Assembly: GCF_006538705.1 (NCBI RefSeq)
Contig: NZ_BJLP01000003.1
Span: 28,184-92,183 of the forward strand
DNA: 64,000 bases
DNA from: Cellulomonas uda
Lineage (GTDB): Bacteria > Actinomycetota > Actinomycetes > Actinomycetales > Cellulomonadaceae
Direction: 5' to 3'
Position 1 is the first letter of the stretch. Each line of letters starts with the position of its first letter. Made by a program: the position numbers and the translations under genes. The notes beneath the pieces are model-generated. The model did not search any database and was not told the DNA's origin. It saw only the letters and a program-made list of their open reading frames with translations. Of this stretch, positions 10,240 through 16,983 are shown one piece after another.

Positions 10240-10286
10240 CGTTCGCCCCCGTTCCCCGTCCTGCTGCCGGGGAGCGGGGGCGAACG
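10240..10286 (+). terminator. Large GC hairpin after capsid remnant
   Basis: Arms 10240-10258 and 10268-10286 pair over 19 positions, with one A/G difference that still allows a G-U pair, around a 9-base loop. There is no U-run. It probably closes the phage-like block before the next gene. Confidence 0.6.
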
Positions 10287-10336
10287 AGTGCCAGAAGACG
10301 ATCACGGTGTCGCAGGGCGCTCGTAGACTCCGCCGC

Positions 10337-11014
10337 ATGGCGAACCTCAACGCGGACATCCGCACCGTTCAGTCGCCGGTGAACCAGTACGGACTGGACG
10401 ATTCCACGTTCTGGTTGGCGGCCACCTGCCCGCACTGCGGTCCGTCGTCGTTCCTTATGGTGGCCGCGACGGTCTCGTCGGGGTCGCCCCAGAAGCCCAA
10501 CGGACATGTGCAGTACCTCCGGTGTGTCGCGTGCCGTCGCGGCGCTGTGATGAACAACGGAGTCCTGTCGCCAGGCACGACGCCCCTTCCGGCTGTCGAC
10601 GGGTGCCCGGACGACGTCGACGTTGCGTGGACGGAGGTCCGTTCCGACCTCTCCGCGGGCGCCGCGACCTCGGCGGTCATGATGTGCCGGAAGCTGCTCT
10701 TCCACATTGCCGTGGAGCAGGGACTCGCCCCCGAGAACGACAAGGGGCGCGCACCGACGTTCGAGCAGTGCCTCGCCCAGCTCCGCGAGAAGGGTCTCCT
10801 GACGCCCCCGCTGGAGCCGTGGGTTCAGCACATCAAGGACGTCGGCAACAAGGCCAACCATGATCTCTCGGTCATCACGCCCGAGGACGCGCTGCGGGTG
10901 GCGACCTTCACCAGGCAGCTGTTGGTTACCACGTATGAGATGCCCTTCCGAATGCGGGAGGCGCTGGGCGAGCCGGAGGAGCCTCTCGACGGCGCAACCA
11001 CCATCTCCGTGTAG
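10337..11014 (+). CDS. Zinc-ribbon DUF4145 protein
   Basis: Protein of 225 aa. Near the N-terminus CPHCG and, 40 residues on, CVAC suggest a zinc ribbon. The C-terminal half matches DUF4145: MCRKLLFHIAVEQG, WVQHIKDVGNKANHD and FTRQLLVTTYEMP. DUF4145 is, to my knowledge, grouped near the HEPN/nucleotidyltransferase-C fold and is frequent in restriction and defence contexts, but its activity is not established. The ATG at 10337 is 7 bases after TAGACT (10324-10329), consistent with leaderless expression. The gene sits between the phage block and the integrase and is convergent with the latter (14-base gap). Confidence 0.8.
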   Translation: MANLNADIRTVQSPVNQYGLDDSTFWLAATCPHCGPSSFLMVAATVSSGSPQKPNGHVQYLRCVACRRGAVMNNGVLSPGTTPLPAVDGCPDDVDVAWTEVRSDLSAGAATSAVMMCRKLLFHIAVEQGLAPENDKGRAPTFEQCLAQLREKGLLTPPLEPWVQHIKDVGNKANHDLSVITPEDALRVATFTRQLLVTTYEMPFRMREALGEPEEPLDGATTISV

Positions 11015-11028
11015 CTGTCACTCGGGTG

Positions 11029-12381
11029 CTATCCGGCCCGCCAGTCAAGGATGACGGTGGCGGGATCGAGGTTGCGCGAGCCGCGCCGCCCTGGAAGCAG
11101 CGTCACTCTGACGAGGGCGTCGATGACCTGGCGACGGATGGCGAGCGGTGCGGCATCGAATGCGGCAACGGGGTTGTCCGCGCTGAGCACAGCGTCAGGC
11201 GCAGAGTTACCCATCACCTGCGCCTGCCGCGACCGCACCTCCTGAAGGCGTGCCTGTGTCTTCTCGGTCGCGGACCGGAGGCGACGGCCGTCGATAAGGC
11301 CGTCGTCGTAGTCGGCCTCGAACTTCTTCAGGCGCAGCCGGAGGTCCTTCTGCTCGTCCGCGAGTTGCGCGAGTTCGGCCTCATCCGCCGGTGCCACGAG
11401 GAGGCCCCGGAGGTCCGGCATTGCGAGGCGGCCACGGATCACGCCAACCACGTACTCGTCTATCGGTCGGGCGCTCCGGTAGTGGCACGCGTTCCTGCAG
11501 GTGTACCGGTTGAGCCCGTTGCCCATGCCTGAACTCGACCGGACCCTCAAGCCGCACGAGCAGTAGTAGAGGCCCGAGCCAAGGTGCTTGCGAGCGGTGT
11601 CCTCGCCGCGCGTCTTCCGTCGAGGGTCGTCAAGGCGCGACTGCACGGCGGCGAACTGCGCCTCGCTGACCAAGGGGAGCCAGGTGCCCGTGCCGACATC
11701 CTGGCCCTTGTAGATGGACCGGCCCGCGTAGCGGGCGTTGCGCAGGATGGAGGCCACGGAGGACGAACTCCACTGTCCGCCGCGGCGCGTGACGACGCCT
11801 TCCGCCGAGAGATCAGCCGCGATGCCTTTGAGGGTGTCGCCTGCGGTGAAGCGGTCGAAGATCCGCCTCACGATGGCTGCCTCGTCCTCGATGACGTCGC
11901 CCGCAAGCGTGTACCCCGTTGGCCTGATCCCCTTCGGCGGGCGCCCCTTCTCGGCGCGCTGCAGCTGCGCCCGGCTTTGGCGCTCGCCCTTCCTTCTGAC
12001 CTCGAACCGGGCGAGCGCGGCGAACATGGTCGCGCGGAACTCGCCGTCCGCCGTAGTCAGGTCGATCTCGCCGTCCACGGTGATGACGCTGAGGCCGTGG
12101 TCGATCAGGGTGTTCAGGTCTCGCGTCGCACGCAGGAGGCGGTCGATGTCAACCGCGACGACCACGTCGACCTTGCCCGCCGTCGCGTCGGCGAGGAGCT
12201 TTGCCCACGCCGTGCCGTCACCTCGCGGCTTGGACGCCGTGATGTCGTCGTCCACGTATGCACCGGCGTCCACCCAGCCGCGCGCTGCGAGCAGTGCACG
12301 TGTGCGCTCGTCCTGGCGGTCCACGCCTTCAAGGTCAGACCTGCTCTGCCGGAGGTATCTCGCCGCGCGACGTGTGCTCAC
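11029..12381 (-). CDS. Large serine recombinase (integrase)
   Basis: Site-specific serine integrase of 450 aa. The resolvase-type catalytic domain covers residues about 7-150, with the nucleophile serine in YLRQSRSD (Ser13) and later DIDRLLRATRD. A recombinase domain (about 165-265) contains GWRPTGY-like GIRPTGYTLAG and SSSVASILRNARYAG. A zinc ribbon follows with CSCGLRVRSSS and CRNACH. A coiled-coil segment (about 365-425) holds LRLRLKKFEADYDDG. The GTG start (12379-12381) gives MSTRRAARYLRQSRS and lies 38 bases from the repeat at the right end of the element. It is the enzyme expected to have inserted the element into ychF. Confidence 0.94.
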   Translation of the reverse strand: MSTRRAARYLRQSRSDLEGVDRQDERTRALLAARGWVDAGAYVDDDITASKPRGDGTAWAKLLADATAGKVDVVVAVDIDRLLRATRDLNTLIDHGLSVITVDGEIDLTTADGEFRATMFAALARFEVRRKGERQSRAQLQRAEKGRPPKGIRPTGYTLAGDVIEDEAAIVRRIFDRFTAGDTLKGIAADLSAEGVVTRRGGQWSSSSVASILRNARYAGRSIYKGQDVGTGTWLPLVSEAQFAAVQSRLDDPRRKTRGEDTARKHLGSGLYYCSCGLRVRSSSGMGNGLNRYTCRNACHYRSARPIDEYVVGVIRGRLAMPDLRGLLVAPADEAELAQLADEQKDLRLRLKKFEADYDDGLIDGRRLRSATEKTQARLQEVRSRQAQVMGNSAPDAVLSADNPVAAFDAAPLAIRRQVIDALVRVTLLPGRRGSRNLDPATVILDWRAG

Positions 12382-12415
12382 GAGCGAACAGTACGCCTAT
12401 ATGAGACTAGATGCG

Positions 12416-12439
12416 GTGAAGTTCCGCTTCAACGTCTGA
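12416..12439 (+). repeat. attR core with displaced ychF tail
   Basis: Codons GTG AAG TTC CGC TTC AAC GTC TGA encode V-K-F-R-F-N-V-stop, the conserved C-terminus of YchF. AGTTCCGC (12420-12427) is identical to 7143-7150. Sequence right of 12427 should be the original chromosome downstream of ychF. Confidence 0.8.
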
Positions 12440-12519
12440 GCAAGGCGGTCGCGCGGCAGGCCGGTTGCCGGCAGGGCCGGCATCTGGGCGTGCGGGGAAC
12501 CCGGTCGGGCCGCCGGGCG

Positions 12520-13335
12520 TCAGTTCGTGCGCTGCTCGTCGCCGACGGGGTCGTCGGCGCGCTCGTCGGGCGCCGGTGTCGCGGACGCGGGCGTGCCGCC
12601 CAGCCGCCGGGTCGTGAGGAAGCCGACGACGAGGGCGACGACCCCGACCCATGCCGCGACGGAGACGCCCTGCGTGAGTGCCTGGCGGGCGGCGTCCGCG
12701 ACGAACGCCGTGGCCGGGTCCTGCGAGAGCGGTGCGATGAGGGCACCCGCGGAGTGGGACACGGCGTCGACGAGGCCGCCGATGCCCGGGTCGGCCGCGA
12801 TCTGGTCGCTCAGGCGGGACTCGGTGCTCGCGCGCAGGGTCGTGAACAGCGCGGTGCCGAGGATGGCGATGCCGAGCGCGGAGCCGACCTGCCAGGCGGT
12901 GGACTGCGTGGACGACGCCTGGCCGGACTTCTCGACCGGGATGTCGGCCAGGATCAGCTGCGTGAGCTGTGCGGTCGCGAAGCCCACGCCCATGCCGTAG
13001 ACGAACAGCGGCACGCCCGTGACCCACGTCGACGAGCCGGGTCGGATGAGCAGCGCCAGGGACGCGAGGGCCGCGATCTCGAGGCCGAGGCCGAGCCGGA
13101 CGATCTGGACCGGCGACATGCGCTGGGACAGCGAGTGCACGCCGCCGCTGGCGAGGAACGAGCTGATGGCGAGGGGCAGGAGCGCGAGGCCCGCGTCCAG
13201 CGCGTCCATGCCGCGCACGTTCTGGAACCTCAGCGGCAGGGACAGGATCAGGCCGGACTCGCCGAGCGAGACGGTGAGGGCGGTGATGTTGCCGTTGGCG
13301 AACGAGCGGGTGCGGAACAGGGCGACGTCGAGACT
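12520..13335 (-). pseudogene. MFS drug transporter (DHA2-like), C-terminal remnant
   Basis: The frame encodes LDVALFRTRSFANGN, SLPLRFQNVRGMDALDAG and then some seven hydrophobic segments (ALLPLAISSFLASGG, VPLFVYGMGVGFATAQL, SAWQVGSALGIAILG-like and others). This is the second half of a 14-helix DHA2-type exporter. The first half is absent: upstream of about 13335 the frame has no membrane helices. An internal ATG at 13218 could start a 232-residue product, but it would be half a transporter. The gene stands just outside the ychF element and is probably a deletion scar. Confidence 0.7.
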
Positions 13336-13436
13336 TCCAGCCCGCGCTCCTCGAGCCGGGCGACGAGTCCGTCGAACGTCATCGCGGGCTTGACGTAAGT
13401 CAGCGTGCCCCGCGGTCGTATGTCCCTGCGAGGCAA
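13336..13436 (-). pseudogene. Short N-terminal remnant, possibly DUF302-like
   Basis: From TTG 13436 the frame reads LPRRDIRPRGTLTYVKPAM and then TFDGLVARLEERGLEV before running out of sense where the MFS remnant begins in another frame. The segment resembles the start of a DUF302 domain (a strand, then F-D-x-x-V/L...L-E-E-R-G). It is too short for a firm assignment. It appears to be the front half of a gene fused to the MFS remnant by the same deletion. Confidence 0.3.
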
Positions 13437-13458
13437 GTGGACGCCCCGGACGGCAGAG

Positions 13459-13499
13459 AAAAATCCCCCAAGTGCGCTTCTGCGAGAGGCGTGGGGGAT
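13459..13499 (-). terminator. Rho-independent terminator, apparently orphan
   Basis: On the minus strand ATCCCCCA (13499-13492) pairs with TGGGGGAT (13470-13463) and is followed by a run of five T (13463-13459). This is a classical terminator, yet the nearest gene to its right (13585) is on the plus strand. It may be left over from a deleted minus-strand gene or stop antisense transcription from 14430. Confidence 0.65.
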
Positions 13500-13584
13500 C
13501 TAGTGCAGCGAGGCTGGCACGGGCGGCCAGCCCTGCGGGACCGGTGCGCGGCTATCGTCGGTGGGTGACCGTCGGAGGAGCGAG

Positions 13585-13947
13585 ATGAGTGGCGATCGGG
13601 TGTTCCGGATGACGTTCGCGAGCATCTACCCGCTGTACGTGACGAAAGTCGAGCGCAAGGGGCGCACGGTCGAGGAGCTGCGCACGGTTCTCACCTGGCT
13701 CACGGGCTACGACGAGGCAGCCCTGCACCGGGCCGTCGACTCCGGGGTGGACCTCGCGACGTTCTTCGCGCTGGCACCCGCGATGAACCCGGACGCGCGC
13801 CTCATCACGGGCGTGGTCTGCGGGCACCGGGTCGAGGAGATCGCCGACCCGCTCATGCAGCAGGTTCGCTGGATGGACAAGCTCGTCGACGAGCTGGCGC
13901 GCGGCAAGCGGCTGACGTCGGTCCTGCGCACGGAGAAGGTCGGCTGA
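13585..13947 (+). CDS. DUF2200 family protein
   Basis: Protein of 120 aa matching DUF2200 across its length: VFRMTFASIYPLYVTKVERK, TWLTGYDE, FFALAPAMNPDARLITGV, VCGHRVEEIADPLMQQVRWM and DKLVDELARGK. It is a soluble cytoplasmic protein of unknown function found in many bacteria. The ATG at 13585 follows a GGAGGA ribosome-binding site at about 13574-13579. A possible -10 hexamer TATCGT lies at about 13554. It is a single-gene unit on the plus strand. Confidence 0.88.
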   Translation: MSGDRVFRMTFASIYPLYVTKVERKGRTVEELRTVLTWLTGYDEAALHRAVDSGVDLATFFALAPAMNPDARLITGVVCGHRVEEIADPLMQQVRWMDKLVDELARGKRLTSVLRTEKVG

Positions 13948-13995
13948 CGTGTGTCCGCGGGCGCCCCGCCAGGTCGGCCGGGGCTCCCGTGGTGG

Positions 13996-14430
13996 TCAGC
14001 CCGCCGCGCGCTGGAGCAGGTCCGCGACCCGCGCCTCGACGTCGGGTGTCAGGGCGGTGATCGCGAACGTCGTCGCCCACATCGGGCCGTCGTCGAGGGC
14101 GGCGGGGTCGTTGAACCCGAGCGTCCCGTAGCGCGCCTTGAACTTGGACGCGGGCTGGTAGAACGCGAGCACCTTGCCGCCCTTGGCGTACGCGGGCATC
14201 CCGTACCAGGTGCGTGCGGTGAGCTCCGGCGCGTTCTCCCGGACGAGCCGGTGGATCGCCTCGGCGATCGCACGGTCGTCGTCGGGGAGCTCGGCGATCT
14301 TCGCGAGCACCTCTGCCTCGGCCTGCTCGGGGGTCATCTTCTTCGCGGCGCGCGCCTCCTTGGCGCGTTCCTTCACCGCGGCTTTCTCCTCGTCGGTGAA
14401 GCCCGTGCCCTGCTCGTCGCGTCCGGCCAT
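13996..14430 (-). CDS. DUF1801 domain protein
   Basis: Protein of 144 aa. The N-terminal third is charged and helical (TDEEKAAVKERAKEARAAKK). The C-terminal two thirds match the DUF1801 fold: RTWYGMPAYAKGGKVLAFYQ, KARYGTLGFNDPAALDDG and MWATTFAITALTPDVEARV. Members include the YdhG-like group sometimes called iron chaperones, but evidence for that role is thin. The ATG at 14430 was chosen over a longer upstream frame because that extension is arginine-rich shadow sequence. It stands alone on the minus strand. Confidence 0.82.
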   Translation of the reverse strand: MAGRDEQGTGFTDEEKAAVKERAKEARAAKKMTPEQAEAEVLAKIAELPDDDRAIAEAIHRLVRENAPELTARTWYGMPAYAKGGKVLAFYQPASKFKARYGTLGFNDPAALDDGPMWATTFAITALTPDVEARVADLLQRAAG

Positions 14431-14531
14431 CGTGCCGTCCTCCCTCGTCGCTGGTCCGTGGTGTCGCCTCCAGGCTAGGGACGACGAGGGAGGCGGGGCT
14501 TCTCGAATCCTGACCGGTTCCCGGGGCGGCG

Positions 14532-15239
14532 TCAGGCGACGCCGTAGACGTGGGCTCGGTGCGCCGCGAACCGTCGCCGTCCGACGAGGCGCCACAGCAC
14601 GCGCGCGGGGAGCGGCAGGTTGGCCCGCAGCCAGCCCGCGCGCTCGTCGGCGGGCACGACCTCGAGGATCCAGCCGAGCTGCAGCAGGAGGCGCTCGCGC
14701 GGCACGGCGGCCATGCCGCGCTCGTGCAGCGCGCCCCACTCGCGCTGGGTCATCACGGTCGACGCGGTCGGCAGGACCGCGGTCTCCTCGTCGCCGAGGT
14801 GCGTCAGCAGCGTGTCGCGCACGGCCTCCAGGTGCTCGGCGAGGCGGTCACGGTCGGCGGCGCTCGCGGACGACCGCCACGCGGGGACCGCGGCGTGCAG
14901 CGCGTGCAGCTGCTCGGCGGTCGCGGCGTGCTGCGCGCGCATGCGTCCCACGTGCAGCGCGCACGCGGGCGCGCGCTGCTCGAGCCTGTCCCACAGGAGC
15001 TCGTCCTCGCCGGTGTGGTGGTGGTGCAGCGCGTCCGCGACCTCGAGAGCGTGCGCGGCGACGGTCGTGGCACGCGCGGTGTCACCGTCGTCGACGCCGC
15101 GGACGAGGCCGGGCAGGTCGGTGAACGCGCGTCGGAACAGTGCGTGGATCGTCAGCATGTCGGACGTGTCGCAGCCGGGTCGCTCCGCGTGCGGTCGGGG
15201 GTCGCGGTCGGTCGTCGCGCTCGTCGTCGGGGGCGTCAT
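14532..15239 (-). CDS. Hemerythrin domain protein
   Basis: Protein of 235 aa with a hemerythrin-like four-helix bundle over residues about 28-170. Candidate di-iron ligands are H in MLTIHALFRR, the HHHHTGEDELLW cluster, H-x-G-R-M-x-x-Q-H and HLGDEE. The C-terminal region (LPLPARVLWRLVGRRRFAAH) resembles the tail of actinobacterial hemerythrin proteins of unknown partner. Likely roles are oxygen, nitric-oxide or iron sensing. It is divergent from the CGNR regulator gene with a 59-base gap that must contain both promoters. Confidence 0.85.
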   Translation of the reverse strand: MTPPTTSATTDRDPRPHAERPGCDTSDMLTIHALFRRAFTDLPGLVRGVDDGDTARATTVAAHALEVADALHHHHTGEDELLWDRLEQRAPACALHVGRMRAQHAATAEQLHALHAAVPAWRSSASAADRDRLAEHLEAVRDTLLTHLGDEETAVLPTASTVMTQREWGALHERGMAAVPRERLLLQLGWILEVVPADERAGWLRANLPLPARVLWRLVGRRRFAAHRAHVYGVA

Positions 15240-15298
15240 GGCAGGCTCCTTGCATCACCAGTCAACATTGGACAGTGGTGACGACTATCGTGTCGACC

Positions 15299-15784
15299 GT
15301 GCCTGACGTCAACACCCTCGAGCAGTGGATCACCCTCGGCGTCGAGCCCGGCGTCGCCCCCGGCCCCCTCGAGCGCGTCCGGGCGCTGCTCAACACCGAC
15401 GACCGGTTCCACGGCGTCGACCGCCTGGCGGACGCCCCCGCCGCCTGGCGAGCACTGCGCGACGCCCTGCGCGCGTTCGTCGTCGAGGGGTCCGCGCGTG
15501 CGCTCGACGACGAGTCCGCGCGGCACCCGCTCGTCGTCCGGGTGGGACCCGACGGACCCTGGCTCGCGCCCGCCGACGAGCACGACGAGGTCGCCGCCGT
15601 GCTCGCGACCGTCCTCGAGGAGCACCGCGCCGGCCGGCTGCAGCGGCTCAAGGCGTGCGCCAACCCCGACTGCCAGTGGGTCTACCACGACGCCTCCCGC
15701 AACCGCTCCGGCCGCTGGTGCTCCATGGGCGAGTGCGGGGACGTGATGAAGGCGCGCGCCTACCGCGCCCGCGCCCGCGCCTGA
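15299..15784 (+). CDS. CGNR zinc-finger (ABATE domain) regulator
   Basis: Protein of 161 aa. Residues about 5-110 form an ABATE-type region (TLEQWITLGVEPGVAPG, LLNTDDRFHGVDRLADA). The C-terminus is a CGNR zinc finger: LKACANPDCQWVYHD, then SRNRSGRWCSMGECGDVMKA, with four Cys and the basic patch expected to bind DNA. Such proteins are stress-type transcription regulators. Several in-frame GTG codons exist (15275, 15278, 15290, 15299). I chose 15299 because TATCGT (15286-15291) lies exactly 7 bases before it, the leaderless spacing seen elsewhere in this window. It may regulate itself and the divergent hemerythrin gene (inference). Confidence 0.84.
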   Translation: MPDVNTLEQWITLGVEPGVAPGPLERVRALLNTDDRFHGVDRLADAPAAWRALRDALRAFVVEGSARALDDESARHPLVVRVGPDGPWLAPADEHDEVAAVLATVLEEHRAGRLQRLKACANPDCQWVYHDASRNRSGRWCSMGECGDVMKARAYRARARA

Positions 15785-15840
15785 CCAGCGCGTCCGGCCC
15801 ACCCGCTGCGCGTGTCGTACCCCGGGGTCAGCATGGGGCC

Positions 15841-16473
15841 ATGGACAAGCTCACCGGACAGCAGATCGCCGACGCCGGCCTGACGGGCTGGGTGTACCTG
15901 CCCGGCGGGCTGCACACCCGGATCGCCACGGGAGACTTCGCCGCGGGGCTCGCGCTCGTGGACCGGATCGGCGCGGCCGCGCAGGAGCAGGACCACCACC
16001 CGGACCTCGACCTGCGCTACGCGTTCGTCGACGTGCGTCTCACGAGCCACGACGCGGGCGGCGTCACGGACGCGGACGTGCGGCTCGCGCGCGACATCAG
16101 CCGCTTCGCGGCGGACGCCGGCCACCAGCTGCGCGGCGCCGAGCGCAGCCTCGTCGAGCTGGCGCTCGACAGCCCCGACCACGCCGAGGTGCGCGGCTTC
16201 TACACCGCCGCGCTCGCGTACACGGGCGAGGACGACCTGAGCGACCCCGCGGGCGCGCTCCCCACGGTGTGGTTCCAGTGGTCGGGCACGCAGGAGCCGC
16301 GCCAGCGGTGGCACCTGGACGTGTGGGTGGACCCCGGCGAGGTGCAGCCACGCATCGACGCGGCGCTCGCGGCCGGCGGGCGGCTCGTCGACGACTCGCA
16401 CGCGCCCAGCTTCTGGGTGCTCGCGGACGCGCAGGGCAACCGCCTGTGCCTGTGCACGTGGCAGGAGCGGTAG
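15841..16473 (+). CDS. Pterin-4a-carbinolamine dehydratase fused to VOC domain
   Basis: Protein of 210 aa in two parts. Residues 1-95 are a pterin-4a-carbinolamine dehydratase with the family signature DHHPDLDLRYAFV...LTSH...GVTDADVRLA. Residues about 100-210 form a glyoxalase/VOC-like domain (LDSPDHAEVRGFYTAALAY, WHLDVWVDPGEVQPRI, PSFWVLADAQGNRLCLCTW). The first domain recycles oxidised pterin cofactor. The second, a metal-site or binding fold of unknown substrate, is a common actinobacterial partner. No pterin-dependent hydroxylase is next to it, so the substrate is not settled. Confidence 0.85.
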   Translation: MDKLTGQQIADAGLTGWVYLPGGLHTRIATGDFAAGLALVDRIGAAAQEQDHHPDLDLRYAFVDVRLTSHDAGGVTDADVRLARDISRFAADAGHQLRGAERSLVELALDSPDHAEVRGFYTAALAYTGEDDLSDPAGALPTVWFQWSGTQEPRQRWHLDVWVDPGEVQPRIDAALAAGGRLVDDSHAPSFWVLADAQGNRLCLCTWQER

Positions 16474-16509
16474 CTCACGCCCGGAGCCGGCCCGGCCGGC
16501 GCGCGCCGC

Positions 16510-16866
16510 TCAGCCGACGAGCCGCTGCTTGAGCTCGTCGTCGTCCGCGACGAACCACACGTGGCGGCCCCGGTTGGACTCGTGCACGTAGCCCGCGAGC
16601 GCCTCGCTCGACGCCACGTGCCCGCTGACGTCACCCACCACGACGAGGTGCAGGTGGTAGTTCACGAGCTTCTGCGCGATCTCGCCGGCGACTCGCGTGC
16701 TCAGCCGGAAGAAGTCGGGGTCGAGCCGCTGCGCGGGGACCGCCACGACCGACGCGTCGAACCCCCAGGCGTCGCCGACGAGATCCGTCGCCTGTGCCGC
16801 ACCGATCGCGGGACCCTCCGCGGGCAGCATGAGCACCCGACGGTCGCCGATGACCCGAACCTGCAT
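16510..16866 (-). CDS. DUF4180 family protein
   Basis: Protein of 118 aa matching DUF4180: LPAEGPAIGAAQATDLVGDA, VVAVPAQRLDPDFFRLSTRV, AGEIAQKLVNYHLHLVVVGD, and the conserved ESNRGRHVWFV near the C-terminus. Soluble, function unknown. The ATG at 16866 is preferred over a longer frame from 16914 because a TACGGT hexamer (16873-16878, minus strand) ends 6 bases before it, matching leaderless spacing. It lies beyond the GH3 terminator, so it is an independent unit. Confidence 0.83.
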   Translation of the reverse strand: MQVRVIGDRRVLMLPAEGPAIGAAQATDLVGDAWGFDASVVAVPAQRLDPDFFRLSTRVAGEIAQKLVNYHLHLVVVGDVSGHVASSEALAGYVHESNRGRHVWFVADDDELKQRLVG

Positions 16867-16928
16867 GGCGTCACCGTAGCCGGTGGAACCGGTTCCGGCG
16901 ACGTCCGTCACCACCTCGTGACCCGCCC

Positions 16929-16957
16929 GTGACCCGCCTGACGTCCAGGCGGGTCAC
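16929..16957 (-). terminator. Hairpin terminator of GH3 gene
   Basis: GTGACCCGCCTG (16929-16940) and CAGGCGGGTCAC (16946-16957) pair perfectly over 12 bp around a 5-base loop, 27 bases after the GH3 stop codon on the minus strand. There is no U-run, as often seen in high-GC genomes. Confidence 0.7.
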
Positions 16958-16983
16958 GAACGGGCCGTGAACCGGACATCGCG

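Larger units (their letters stand above)
7151..12427. mobile_element. Serine-integrase element inserted in ychF
   Basis: A segment of about 5.3 kb bounded by the 8-base block AGTTCCGC at 7143-7150 and 12420-12427. At the left end ychF is cut just before its expected FNV terminus; at the right end the displaced codons TTC AAC GTC TGA follow the repeat. The large serine integrase begins 38 bases inside the right end and reads inward. Cargo in order: DUF5343/HEPN pair, a frameshifted small gene, a zinc-motif protein, a primase-like/capsid fusion scar, a zinc-ribbon DUF4145 protein and the integrase. Base composition is visibly less GC-rich in the 7261-8480 pair than in flanking genes. With the capsid gene reduced to a fragment and no other structural genes, it is a cryptic or satellite-like element. 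Confidence 0.85.

Noticed and set aside
7100..12500. tRNA gene as the insertion site of the element
   Set aside because: No tRNA-like cloverleaf or GTTCGA T-loop was seen at either end; the repeat lies in the ychF coding sequence instead.
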